Positions 8,387 through 16,403 of a stretch of 64,000 nt of DNA are shown one piece after another (position 1 is the stretch's first letter; each line of letters opens with the position of its first letter). The translations under genes were made by a program, and so were the position numbers. The stretch comes from Brevundimonas lenta (GTDB taxonomy: Bacteria; Pseudomonadota; Alphaproteobacteria; Caulobacterales; Caulobacteraceae): NCBI RefSeq assembly GCF_014196335.1, contig NZ_JACIDM010000001.1:682001-746000 (forward strand), written 5' to 3'. The notes under the pieces were generated by a model. The model was not told where the DNA came from, did no database searches, and saw only the letters and a list, made by a program, of their open reading frames with translations.

Positions 8387-9001
8387 TCAGAGAATCTGGG
8401 CCGCCTCGTCGAAGCTCAGGCGCGGCGACCGGGGGAACAGGTTCTCGTCCGAGCCGTAGCCGAGGTTGACGATGAAGTTCGGCTCGATGGTCGTGCCGGG
8501 GAAGAATTCGTTCCGGACGCCCTCGGCGTCGAAGCCGGACATCGGGCCGACGTCCAGACCCAGGGCGCGGGCGGCCAGCAGGAAATAGCCGCCCTGCAGC
8601 GAGCCGTTGCGGAACGCGGTCTCGCGGCGACCGCCTTCCTCGCCGAACCAGTCCTTCGCGCCGGGTGCATGGGGGAACAGTACGGGCAGGTGCTCGTGGA
8701 ACTCGATGTCGTGGCCGATGATCACGTTCACCGGCGCCTGCAGGGTCTTCTCGCGGTTGGCGTCGGCCATCAGCGGGGCGAGCCGGGCCTTGGCCTCGGG
8801 CGAGGTGACGAAGACGAAGCGCGCCGGGGTGGCGTTCACCGCCGTCGGCCCGAATTTGGTCAGGTCGTACAGCTTGCGCAGGAGGTCCTCGTCCACCGGA
8901 CGGTCCGTCCAGGCGTTGCGGGTGCGGGCTTCGGTGAACAGTTGGGCGAGCGCGGGCTCCGAGAGCGGACGGTCGCGGGTGGTGAGAGCGTCAAAGGCCA
9001 T
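8387..9001 (-). CDS. rutE: Nitroreductase-family malonic semialdehyde reductase (RutE/HadB type)
   Basis: 204 residues matching RutE along its length: [11 protein letters not shown] near the N-terminus, [68 protein letters not shown] and the end [12 protein letters not shown]. The family binds FMN and uses NAD(P)H to reduce malonic semialdehyde to 3-hydroxypropionate, the last step of the Rut uracil-degradation route, but homologues occur without the rest of the pathway and may reduce other aldehydes. No other rut genes are in the window. The ATG at 8999-9001 has an excellent AGGAGG; a longer frame upstream lacks support. Confidence 0.88.
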   Translation of the reverse strand: MAFDALTTRDRPLSEPALAQLFTEARTRNAWTDRPVDEDLLRKLYDLTKFGPTAVNATPARFVFVTSPEAKARLAPLMADANREKTLQAPVNVIIGHDIEFHEHLPVLFPHAPGAKDWFGEEGGRRETAFRNGSLQGGYFLLAARALGLDVGPMSGFDAEGVRNEFFPGTTIEPNFIVNLGYGSDENLFPRSPRLSFDEAAQIL

Positions 9002-9143
9002 GAACTGGTCCCTCCTGATTAGAAACTGCAACAGCAGCGAATACCAAATAGGAGAGCGCGGGGACGGCGCCAAGGGTTCTGGCACAAATTCTGTTACAGA
9101 TCGACCGCCGCCCCGCGCGCAGCGCAACTTCCCGAGCCCGGGG

Positions 9144-9245
9144 GTTCATCACGACGAACACAACGGTCCACTACGGGCACAGCGGGGCCGGAGCCTCGCA
9201 CGGGACCCGCCGTGTTCGTCGTGCTTTCGTCGTGCCCGTTGTGAA
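9144..9245. repeat. CACGAAGG-type long inverted repeat, copy 2 (ACGACGAA variant)
   Basis: Left arm from GTTCATCACGACGAACACAA, right arm ending CGTCGTGCCCGTTGTGAAG. It has the same outline as the other copies but the unit is ACGACGAA. It lies in the 317-base gap upstream of ybaB and is preceded by CGCGCGCAGCGCAA (from 9114), a flank also seen before copy 3. Confidence 0.75.
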
Positions 9246-9318
9246 GCCCCTTCGCCTGTCGCCAGCAACCCGCCGGTCGCGCTTGGCGCCGCCCCGCCGG
9301 AAGGCCTATCTAGGGGGC

Positions 9319-9648
9319 ATGAAAGACCTCAACGCCCTGATGCAACAGGCCCAGGTGATGCAGCAGCGACTGCAGGACGCCCAGGCCAAAATGGCTGAAA
9401 CCTCCGCTTCCGGCACGTCCGGCGGCGGCCTCGTCACCGTCTCCCTCAAGGGACCGGGCGAGGTCACGGCCGTCGTCATCGACGACAGCCTGATGGTCTC
9501 CGGAGAGGCTGAAATCCTCGCTGACCTGATCGTGGCCGCCCACGCCGACGCCAAGCGCAAGCTGGACGAGGTCAACGCCGCCCTGATGCGCGAGGCCGCC
9601 GGACCGATGGCCGGGATGAACATCCCCGGCATGCCCAAACTGTTCTGA
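9319..9648 (+). CDS. ybaB: YbaB/EbfC family nucleoid-associated protein
   Basis: 109 residues starting [20 protein letters not shown], the typical coiled N-terminus of the family, followed by the central beta region [21 protein letters not shown] and the C-terminal helix and Met/Pro-rich tail. YbaB/EbfC proteins are small dimers that bind DNA and are encoded next to recR in most bacteria, as here (one base between the stop and the recR start). The AGGGGGC directly before the ATG serves as Shine-Dalgarno sequence. Confidence 0.95.
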   Translation: MKDLNALMQQAQVMQQRLQDAQAKMAETSASGTSGGGLVTVSLKGPGEVTAVVIDDSLMVSGEAEILADLIVAAHADAKRKLDEVNAALMREAAGPMAGMNIPGMPKLF

Positions 9649-9649
9649 C

Positions 9650-10252
9650 TTGGCCGCCTCCGCCGGACCTGAAATCGAACGCCTGATCTCGCTGCTGGCC
9701 AAGCTGCCGGGCATGGGCCCGCGCTCGGCCCGGCGCGCGGCCCTGGCCCTGCTGAAGAAGCGCGAGCAGCTTCTGGTCCCGCTCGCCGCTTCCCTTGCGG
9801 AGACGGCCGAGAAGGTGTCGTCGTGCAGCGTCTGCGGCGCGCCCGACACCCGCAATCCCTGCTCCATCTGCTCCGACGGCTCCCGCGACAACGGCCTGAT
9901 CTGCGTCGTTGAGGAGGCCGGGGCCCTCTGGGCCATGGAGCGTTCGGGCGCCTTCCGCGGCAAATACCATGTGCTGGGCGGCCTGCTGTCCGCCCTGGAC
10001 GGCGTCGGCCCGGACGCCCTGCGCATCGCCGAACTGGTCGGACGCGTCCGCGGCGGTGAGGCGAAAGAGGTCGTGCTGGCCTTGCCTGCCACGGTCGATG
10101 GCCAGACCACGGCCCACTACATCGCCGAACGCGTCGCCGGCTCGGGGGTGGAGATCACCTCTCTTGCCCGCGGCGTCCCCGTCGGCGGCGAACTGGACTG
10201 GCTGGACGACGGCACCATCATCCAGGCCCTGAGGGCGCGCCGCCCGGCCTAG
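9650..10252 (+). CDS. recR: Recombination mediator protein RecR
   Basis: 200 residues. RecR works with RecF and RecO to load RecA on gapped DNA. Visible features are the N-terminal HhH-like segment [20 protein letters not shown], a zinc finger of Cys59, Cys62, Cys71 and Cys74, the Toprim core beginning [19 protein letters not shown], and the C-terminal [16 protein letters not shown] motif. The start is TTG, one base after the ybaB stop, so translation is probably coupled to ybaB. Confidence 0.96.
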   Translation: MAASAGPEIERLISLLAKLPGMGPRSARRAALALLKKREQLLVPLAASLAETAEKVSSCSVCGAPDTRNPCSICSDGSRDNGLICVVEEAGALWAMERSGAFRGKYHVLGGLLSALDGVGPDALRIAELVGRVRGGEAKEVVLALPATVDGQTTAHYIAERVAGSGVEITSLARGVPVGGELDWLDDGTIIQALRARRPA

Positions 10253-10294
10253 CCGCGCGCAGCGCAATCCCTGGCTTGAGGTCCGGTCCCGCAG

Positions 10295-10400
10295 GTTCAT
10301 CACGAAGAACACCAAGGACCACAAAGGACACAAAGGGAGCGGGGCGTGGCGCGAACGCCTTCGTGTCCTTTGTGCCGCCTTCGTGCCCTTCGTGATGAAC
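10295..10400. repeat. CACGAAGG-type long inverted repeat, copy 3
   Basis: The left arm GTTCATCACGAAGAACACC... and the right arm ...GCCCTTCGTGATGAAC pair over about 45 bases. It sits in the 364-base gap between recR and rmuC and is preceded by the same CGCGCGCAGCGCAA flank as copy 2. The remainder of that gap holds no recognisable gene. Confidence 0.85.
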
Positions 10401-10616
10401 CACCGGCGCCCCGGCCCAGACAATCTGGGGCCCGGCTTCGCCGGGATGATTGAGGTTTCCGCCTACGACCGATTTTGACGTAGGCCCGGTGCAGCATGGA
10501 GCCATGACCCGCCCCCGCGCCGCTCCGGCCCTTCAGACGAATCAGACTCTTCAGACTGTTTTTTCGCGGTCGGAGTCTGATGGCTCCGCCTCGCGACTCC
10601 CGCTAAGGAACGGAGC

Positions 10617-11882
10617 ATGAACGCTTCCCTCGTCGCCTTTTTCGCCGCCTCGCTCCTCGCCCTGGTCGCCCTTGGCTGGGCCCTGATGGAGCGCCGCCGC
10701 GCCGCCGCCGCCGAGACGCGGAACTGGGAGCTGCGCGAACGGCATGCCGAGACCGAGGCCCGCATGCGCCTCGTCGAGGACCAGGCCGCCACCCAGACCG
10801 AACTGCTGCGCGCCCAGGCCGCCCACTCGGCCAATGCGGTCGCGGAGGAGCTGCTGAAGCGCAACGACGAGACCTTCCGCAATCGCGAGCTGCTGGCCCA
10901 GCAGCGCATGGACGCCCAGCTGAAGCCCGTCGCCGAGACCCTCGCCAAATTCCAGGAACAGGTCGCCGCGCTGGAGAAGAGCCGCGCCGAAGAGACCGGC
11001 GGCCTGAAGGAGCAGCTCGCCCAGCTGATGTCCGCCTCCAGCGCCACCCGCGACGAGGCACGCAAGCTGACCGAGGCCCTGCGCGGCAACACCGGCCGTC
11101 GCGGTCGCTGGGGCGAGCAGACCTGCCGCAACGTGCTCGAGGCCGCCGGCATGGCCGGGCGCTTCGACTTCGAGGAGCAGACCTCCAACGCCGACGACGC
11201 CGGCCGCCAGCAGCGCCCGGACTTCATCGTCCGCCTGCCGGGCGGCGGCATGTTCGTGATCGACGCCAAGGTCTCGCTGGCCTTTGGCGACGAGACCGAC
11301 GGCGATCAGGACGCGCAGAACCGCGCCGCCTCGCTGCGCACCGCCGCCAGCATGAAGACCCACGTGCGCCAGCTGGCGTCCAAGGCCTATCAGGACCAGT
11401 TCAAGCCCAGCCCCGACTTCGTGGCCATGTTCGTGCCCGGCGACGCCTTCCTCGCCGCCGCTCTGGACCACGAGCCCGACCTGATGACCACGGCCATGGC
11501 CTCGCGCGTCGTCATCGTCACCCCGACCACCCTGTTCGCCCTCTGCAAAGCTGTTGCGTACGGCTGGCGCGCCGAGGAGCAGGCCAGGAACGCCGAGGAC
11601 GTCGCGAAGCTTGGCAAGGAGCTCTACAAGCGCCTGTCCGTCATGGGCGGCCACGCCGCCTCGGTCGGCAAGGCGCTGGAAGCCGCCGTCGGCCGCTACA
11701 ACCAGTTCGTCGGCTCGCTCGAGAGCCAGGTCATGGTCTCCGCCCGCCGCTTCGAGGATCTGCAGGTCGATCACGAGGGCAAGGAACTGCCTGAACTGGC
11801 GCCGGTCGACAACACCCCCCGCACCCTCAGCCGTCCCGAGCTCACCGAGGCGCCGAAGCTGCGGATCGCCGAGGGCGGCTGA
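10617..11882 (+). CDS. rmuC: DNA recombination protein RmuC
   Basis: 421 residues. An N-terminal membrane segment (about 3-21) is followed by a long charged coiled coil (about 25-160) and the RmuC nuclease-like domain, which includes GRWGEQTCRNVLEAAGM, RPDFIVRLPGGGMFVIDAK and the FVPGDAFLAAAL segment. RmuC limits inversions at short inverted repeats and is thought to cut DNA secondary structures, which is suggestive in a region so full of palindromes. It starts at the ATG 10617 and has no overlapping partner. Confidence 0.95.
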   Translation: MNASLVAFFAASLLALVALGWALMERRRAAAAETRNWELRERHAETEARMRLVEDQAATQTELLRAQAAHSANAVAEELLKRNDETFRNRELLAQQRMDAQLKPVAETLAKFQEQVAALEKSRAEETGGLKEQLAQLMSASSATRDEARKLTEALRGNTGRRGRWGEQTCRNVLEAAGMAGRFDFEEQTSNADDAGRQQRPDFIVRLPGGGMFVIDAKVSLAFGDETDGDQDAQNRAASLRTAASMKTHVRQLASKAYQDQFKPSPDFVAMFVPGDAFLAAALDHEPDLMTTAMASRVVIVTPTTLFALCKAVAYGWRAEEQARNAEDVAKLGKELYKRLSVMGGHAASVGKALEAAVGRYNQFVGSLESQVMVSARRFEDLQVDHEGKELPELAPVDNTPRTLSRPELTEAPKLRIAEGG

Positions 11883-11891
11883 CAAGCGTCC

Positions 11892-11919
11892 TTGACATCG
11901 ATGATGTCGGGTGTGTAAA
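11892..11919 (+). promoter_or_regulatory. Promoter with embedded operator for the membrane protein/XRE pair
   Basis: TTGACA (11892-11897) and TGTAAA (11914-11919) are separated by 16 bases. The inverted repeat GACATC-GAT-GATGTC (11894-11908) overlaps the -35 box and spacer, where a repressor would block polymerase. The HTH protein two genes downstream is the natural candidate. The sequence CGTCCTTG(A/T)CAT also occurs twice here (11887 and 11921). Confidence 0.55.
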
Positions 11920-11952
11920 ACGTCCTTGTCATTCTCAAGGGACGTCGCCGCC

Positions 11953-12408
11953 ATGGCCAGGGGCCTGAAATCCGTTCTCCTCTGGTCCGCCGCGGGCCTG
12001 GGCGGGCTGTTCGTCCTGATGTTCCTCGCCGGCGTCGGAGCCGGCTACGTCTCGGCCCGCGGAACCGACCTCGGGCCGGCCACAGTCTGGGGCCTGGCCG
12101 TCTTCGCCATCGTGATGATGGCCGGCTCCCTGGCCGCCGGCGCGGGCTGGATGCGCTCCATCGACGAGGCCGCGCAGGAGGCCCACAAGTCGGCCTGGTA
12201 CTGGGGCGGCACCGTCGGCATGACCGTGGGCATGGTCTTCATGATCATGACGATCCTGCCGCAAACCGCCGATCTGGACATCCCGGCCTGGATCAACGGC
12301 CGCACCGATCCCGCCGCCTATATGGCCGCGGGGGCCTTCGGCATCCTCTTCCTCATGCTCGCCGGCTACCTCATCGCCTGGGCCTGGTGGTGGTGGAGAC
12401 GCCGGTGA
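11953..12408 (+). CDS. Small polytopic membrane protein paired with an XRE regulator
   Basis: 151 residues with four hydrophobic helices (about 7-30, 42-62, 83-103, 125-147) ending in a Trp/Arg-rich WWWWRRR. I do not recognise a named family. It is followed after 10 bases by a 66-residue HTH regulator, an arrangement seen in many bacteria where a YozG-like regulator controls a membrane protein of the DUF2178 kind. The ATG at 11953 was preferred to an upstream GTG because the GTG overlaps the proposed -10 box. Confidence 0.7.
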   Translation: MARGLKSVLLWSAAGLGGLFVLMFLAGVGAGYVSARGTDLGPATVWGLAVFAIVMMAGSLAAGAGWMRSIDEAAQEAHKSAWYWGGTVGMTVGMVFMIMTILPQTADLDIPAWINGRTDPAAYMAAGAFGILFLMLAGYLIAWAWWWWRRR

Positions 12409-12418
12409 GGATCGCCTC

Positions 12419-12619
12419 GTGAACAACCACCTCAAGGCGCTGCGGGCCGAGCGAAGCTGGAGCCAGTCAGATCTGGCCGAGGCGCTCGGCGTCTCCCGCC
12501 AGACCGTCAATGCGCTGGAAACCGGCCGCTACGATCCCTCGCTGCCCCTGGCCTTCAAGATCGCCCGGGTCTTCGGCCAGCCCATCGAATCCATCTTCTC
12601 CGAAGAGGAAACCGCCTGA
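12419..12619 (+). CDS. XRE-family helix-turn-helix regulator (YozG-like)
   Basis: 66 residues that are almost entirely one Cro/C1-type HTH: RAERSWSQSDLAEALGVSRQ then TVNALETGRYDPSLPLAFKI, ending FGQPIESIFSEEE, which is characteristic of the short YozG/YgzD class. GTG start with GAGGAT a few bases upstream. It probably binds the inverted repeat in the promoter of its own operon (11894-11908). Its stop overlaps the start of the following TraB/GumN gene by one base (TGATG). Confidence 0.88.
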   Translation: MNNHLKALRAERSWSQSDLAEALGVSRQTVNALETGRYDPSLPLAFKIARVFGQPIESIFSEEETA

Positions 12620-13589
12620 TGACCTCCAGCCCGATCCGCGCCGCCGTCAGCGTCGCCCGCTCCGCGCTCGGCGTCGCCCTCGGCCTCGGTCTGGCGGCGG
12701 CGATCGCCTTCCAGCCGGCGCAGGCCTTCGCCCGCACCCTGGCCCCGGCCTCTGCGCCGGTCGTCCAGCCCGCGCCGGTCGGCGGCTCCGGCCCGGCCCT
12801 GTGGGTCATCCGCGACGAGGACTCGACCATCTACCTGTTCGGCACGGTCCACGTGCTGCGCCCCACCACCCTGTGGCGCTGGGCCCGGGTCGAGCAGGCC
12901 TTCGACAGCGCCGACCAGGTCTGGCTCGAGATCTCGAACCCCGAGGATCAGGCGGCGATCATTCCCCTGGTCCAGCAATACGGCCTGTCGCCGGACCGCC
13001 CCCTGTCCAGCCTGCTGACCGAGGCCGAGAACGCCGAACTGGGCGAGGCCGCGGCCGCGATCGGCATGCCGTCCGCCCAGATGGACGTCTTCCGCCCTGG
13101 CTGGCGGGTCTGACCCTGTCGATCTCGCCCCTGGTCAAGGCCGGCTATGATCCGAAGTCGGGCGTGGAGCTGACCCTGAAGGCCCAGGCCGAGGCGGCCG
13201 GCAAGCCGATCCATGGCTTCGAGACCCTCGACGAACAGGTCCGCGTCCTCGCCGGCCTGCCGGAGGACCAGCAGCTGGCCTTCCTGCGCGGCACCCTTGC
13301 GAGCTGGGACAACGCGACCACCGAGCTGGACCAGCTGGTTGACGCCTGGGCCCGCGGCGACGTGGCGGCGATCGAGCGCTACGGCGTGGACGGCATGCGT
13401 GACGAGAGCGAGGTCATCTATCGAGCCCTGCTGGTCGACCGGAACAGCAACTGGGCGGGGCAGATCCAGGAGCAGCTGGAAGGCTCGGGCACCATCTTTA
13501 TCGCCGTCGGCGCGGCCCATCTGGCGGGCGACCACAGCGTTCAGCGCATCCTGCGGTCGCGGGGCGTACGGGCCGAGCGGCTGCAGTAG
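12619..13589 (+). pseudogene. TraB/GumN family protein, broken by a one-base frameshift
   Basis: Frame 1 from 12619 encodes a signal peptide, then the family's first motif ALWVIRDEDSTIYLFGTVHV and LRPTTLWR, and stops at 13113. The missing remainder continues in frame 3: LTLSISPLVKAGYDPKSGVE and on to IFIAVGAAHLAGDHSVQRIL, the C-terminal family motif, ending at 13589. The join is near 13095-13097, where CGCCCTGGCTGG would read through if it were CGCCCCTGGCTGG, so one C appears to be missing. TraB/GumN proteins (also called TIKI-like) are putative metalloproteases outside the cytoplasm. It is either a recent pseudogene or a sequencing error in a C run. Confidence 0.88.
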
Positions 13590-13593
13590 AGGC

Positions 13594-13667
13594 TGGAGCG
13601 GGCAGCGGGAATCGAACCCGCACGAAAAGCTTGGGAAGCTTTCAGGCTACCACTACATCATGCCCGC
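13594..13667 (-). tRNA. tRNA-Gly (CCC)
   Basis: On the minus strand the acceptor stem is GCGGGCA/TGCCCGC with discriminator T and an encoded CCA. The anticodon arm AAAGC-TTCCCAA-GCTTT gives anticodon CCC, and the T arm contains GGTTCGATTCC. The D arm TGTAGTGGTAGCCT is short, as usual for tRNA-Gly. Confidence 0.95.
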
Positions 13668-13712
13668 GGAGCCGACGGCAGACTTAGGGCCATCGGCTGA
13701 CGACCTCAAGCC

Positions 13713-15374
13713 TCAGTCGGCCTGGTGGACCACGACGCCGTCGACGACCGTCAGGGTCGCGTGGCCCTTGGGAATATCGGCGAACGGCGCGGTCATCAGA
13801 TCGACGTTGAAGGCCGTCAGGTCGGCGCGCTTGCCGACCTCGATGGTGCCCAGCTCGTTCTCGCGGAACGAGGCGTAGGCCGGCCAGAGGGTGAACATCT
13901 TGAGGGCGGTGGCGCGATCGACGGCCTCGTCCGGGCGCCAGTCGGGACCCTGGAAGCCCTGCAGGTCGCGGCGGGCGACGGCGGCGTAGAACTCGATCAG
14001 CGGATCGCCGCGCTCGACCGGGGCGTCCGAGCCGCCGACCACGATCACGCCGCGATCGACCAGGCTGTGCCAGGCGTAGGCGCCGTCCAGACGGGCGTCG
14101 CCGAGGCGGGCGGCGGCGAAATGGAAGTCGCCGATGGCGTGGCTGGGCTGCATCGAGGCGATGATCGGCAGGCGCTGGAAGTCTGCGTAGTCGACAGGGC
14201 GCAGGATCTGGGCGTGCTCGATGCGCCAGCGCACGTCCTCGCCGGTGGGGCGCTGGTCGGCGGGCACGGCGGCCAGGGCCGTCTCGTACCATTCGGCGAC
14301 GGAGGCGTTGCCGCGATCGCCGATGGCGTGGGTGGCGATCTGGATGCCGGAGCGCAGGGCCTGTTCGTACAGGGGCACGGCCTCGCTGCTGGAGGTCTGC
14401 ATCAGGCCGGTGGTGCCGGGCTGGTCGGAGTAGGGGGCGAACAGGGCGGCGCCGCGCGAGCCCAGGGCGCCGTCGGCGTAGTATTTCACGGCCCGGGTGA
14501 TGATCCGGCCGTCGGCGACGCTGCGCGGACCCGAGGCGAACAGGGCCTGCGCCCCATCCGGGGTGACGCTGTTGTAGATGCGCAGCGGGGCCTCGCCGTC
14601 GGCGGCCATGTCTTCCAGAAGCGGGATGTCGCGCCACGGGGCGCTCATGAAGTGGACGCCGGTCCAGCCGTAGGCGGCCTCGACCCGGAAGCCGGCGCGA
14701 TAGGCCTCGCGGGTGGCGGCGGGATCGGCCTGGGGCATCAGGCCGGAGACGAGCTGTTCGGCGGCGTCGACCAGCATGCCGGTCGGCTTGCCGTCAGGGC
14801 CCTTGAGGATTTCACCGCCGGACGGCGCGTCGGTCGAGGCGTCGATACCGGCGGCGGCGAGGGCGGCGGAAGAGGCGACCACGGCGTGACCGTCGGCGCG
14901 GCCCAGCAGCACGACCCGGCCAGGCGCGGCGGCGTCGAGGTCGGCGGCGGTCAGGAAGCGGCCTTCAGGCCAGTGGGTCTCGATCCAGCCGCGGCCGACG
15001 ATGGGACCTTCGGGATGGGTTTCGGCCCAGGCCGACAGCTTCGACATGGCCTCGGCGACCGACGCCGAGCCTTCGAGGTTCAGCGTCAGTTCGCGCCAGC
15101 CCACACCGTCGAGGTGGGCGTGGCCATCGGTGAAGCCGGGGAAGAGGGCGGCGCCCTTCAGGTCGATGACCTTTACGGTCGAGACGTCGACGGCGGGCTG
15201 GTCCGCGGCGCGGCCGACCCAGGCGATGCGGCCGTCGCGAACCAGAACGGCCTCGGCGGTCGGGGCGGCGTCGACGCCGGTGTAGATCGGGCCGCCGCTG
15301 ATCAGCAGGTCCTGGGCCTGGGCCGAGGCGGCGGCGCTGGCCAGCAGGAGGGCGAGGGCGAGGCGGCGGATCAT
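13713..15374 (-). CDS. Exported amidohydrolase (YtcJ-like, amidohydrolase family 3)
   Basis: 553 residues with a cleavable signal peptide (about 1-20, ending ASAQA). The mature protein follows the YtcJ layout: a beta-sandwich start LLISGGPIYTGVDAAPTAEA, the metal-binding DGHAHLDG (His85, His87), GRGWIETHWPEG, KYYADGALGSRGAALFAPYSD with the bridging Lys region, THAIGDRGN, RIEHAQIL and the C-terminal GGSDAPVE and GKRADLTAFN. The family hydrolyses C-N bonds, but the substrate cannot be inferred. It is monocistronic, bounded downstream by the tRNA-Gly gene. Confidence 0.9.
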   Translation of the reverse strand: MIRRLALALLLASAAASAQAQDLLISGGPIYTGVDAAPTAEAVLVRDGRIAWVGRAADQPAVDVSTVKVIDLKGAALFPGFTDGHAHLDGVGWRELTLNLEGSASVAEAMSKLSAWAETHPEGPIVGRGWIETHWPEGRFLTAADLDAAAPGRVVLLGRADGHAVVASSAALAAAGIDASTDAPSGGEILKGPDGKPTGMLVDAAEQLVSGLMPQADPAATREAYRAGFRVEAAYGWTGVHFMSAPWRDIPLLEDMAADGEAPLRIYNSVTPDGAQALFASGPRSVADGRIITRAVKYYADGALGSRGAALFAPYSDQPGTTGLMQTSSSEAVPLYEQALRSGIQIATHAIGDRGNASVAEWYETALAAVPADQRPTGEDVRWRIEHAQILRPVDYADFQRLPIIASMQPSHAIGDFHFAAARLGDARLDGAYAWHSLVDRGVIVVGGSDAPVERGDPLIEFYAAVARRDLQGFQGPDWRPDEAVDRATALKMFTLWPAYASFRENELGTIEVGKRADLTAFNVDLMTAPFADIPKGHATLTVVDGVVVHQAD

Positions 15375-15460
15375 CGGTCAGCTCCGGAGTTTGGCCTGCG
15401 AGCGGTGACGCCGGGAACGGTGAAGGTCAAGGGCGCAGGGCGGGGCCGATCCGAAGCGAC

Positions 15461-15513
15461 GTGAGACCCCTGTGGCGAAAAAACCGGTCTCACGAGTCTC
15501 ACGAGTCTCGCCC
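15461..15513. repeat. Short inverted repeat followed by direct repeats
   Basis: GTGAGACC (15461-15468) pairs with GGTCTCAC (15486-15493), and CACGAGTCT is then repeated in tandem (about 15491-15509). It lies in the 255-base space between the divergent amidohydrolase and 104-residue genes. It could be a regulatory site or a small repeat; nothing decides between them. Confidence 0.4.
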
Positions 15514-15629
15514 GGAAGGGCGCGAGCCGGCAACGGAGGCATGTTGGCGGACGGGTACGTCAGAAGCGGTCGCAGGGGACTCGCCATGGAGCGGATTGTC
15601 CGTCACGCTCGTGGCGAACGGAGACGCCT

Positions 15630-15944
15630 GTGATCGCACTCGCCCTGACCCTGCTCGCCGCCGAGCCCGAGCCCGCTCGGGCCGAGCTCTGCCTGGCCCA
15701 CGTCAACGCCATGATCGCCGAGGCGTCGCGGGAGACCGGGATGGTCGCCGGGCCCAGCTGGTTCATCCGCGACTGGTGGACCGATCGACTGCCGGAGGAC
15801 GCGTCGTCAGGGGCGCTCTCAGCGGAACAGAGGATGGCGCTGGAGGCTTCCATCGTCGCGCGGAAAGCCGTCGATCCCGACAAATACCGGGCCGAGCTGC
15901 AGAGCTGTGCCGACGAGGCGATCGACGGTGGGGCCCTGCCCTGA
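15630..15944 (+). CDS. Small hypothetical exported protein
   Basis: 104 residues with GTG start and a GGAGA six bases upstream. The N-terminus MIALALTLLAAEPEPARAEL resembles a short signal peptide. The rest is polar, with two cysteines (ELCLAHVN and LQSCADEA) that could form a disulfide. No family recognised. The DUF488 gene begins 11 bases after its stop, so the two are probably co-transcribed. Confidence 0.65.
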   Translation: MIALALTLLAAEPEPARAELCLAHVNAMIAEASRETGMVAGPSWFIRDWWTDRLPEDASSGALSAEQRMALEASIVARKAVDPDKYRAELQSCADEAIDGGALP

Positions 15945-15955
15945 GGGAGGCGAGG

Positions 15956-16387
15956 ATGAAGCTGTTCACCGTCGGCTACGAAGGCGAACCGCAGGCGGCG
16001 GTCATCGACAAGCTGAAGGCGGCCGGGGTCGAGGTGGTTGCTGACGTGCGGGCGGTGGCGGCGTCGCGGCGGGCGGGGTTCTCCAAGACCGTGCTGGGCA
16101 ACAGCCTGAAGGACGCGGGCATCGACTACGTCCACCTGCGGCCGCTGGGCACGCCCAAGGCGGGGCGGGAGGCGGCGCGGAAGGGGCGGATCGGCGAGAT
16201 GCGCGAGATCTTCGCCGAACATATGCAGGAGCCGCCGTCGCAGTTGGCGTTCGAGGAATTGCGCGAACTGGCGGGGAAGAGGAAGACCGCCCTGCTGTGC
16301 TTCGAGGCGGACCACGCGGGGTGCCACCGGTCGGCGCTGGCGGAGCGGTTGCAGGCCGAGGACGGGTTCGAGGTGGTGAACCTCTGA
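15956..16387 (+). CDS. DUF488 domain protein
   Basis: 143 residues spanning the whole DUF488 domain: MKLFTVGYEGEP at the start, VVADVRAVAASRRAGFSKTV, the YVHLRPLGTPK segment, and near the end the conserved ALLCFEADHAGCHRSALAER with two cysteines and histidines. The biochemical role of the family is unknown; the Cys-His motif suggests metal binding or catalysis. A GGGAGG precedes the ATG. It converges on fadJ. Confidence 0.9.
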   Translation: MKLFTVGYEGEPQAAVIDKLKAAGVEVVADVRAVAASRRAGFSKTVLGNSLKDAGIDYVHLRPLGTPKAGREAARKGRIGEMREIFAEHMQEPPSQLAFEELRELAGKRKTALLCFEADHAGCHRSALAERLQAEDGFEVVNL

Positions 16388-16403
16388 CCCGTCCCCGTCT
16401 GTA

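Noticed and set aside
12510..13100. The upstream half of the frame-3 reading frame as a separate protein before the frameshift
   Set aside because: It is Arg/Pro-rich shadow sequence; the real N-terminal half is in frame 1 from 12619.
13950..15460. Long plus-strand frame (579 residues) opposite the amidohydrolase
   Set aside because: Shadow of the minus-strand gene, which has a signal peptide and full metal-site motifs.
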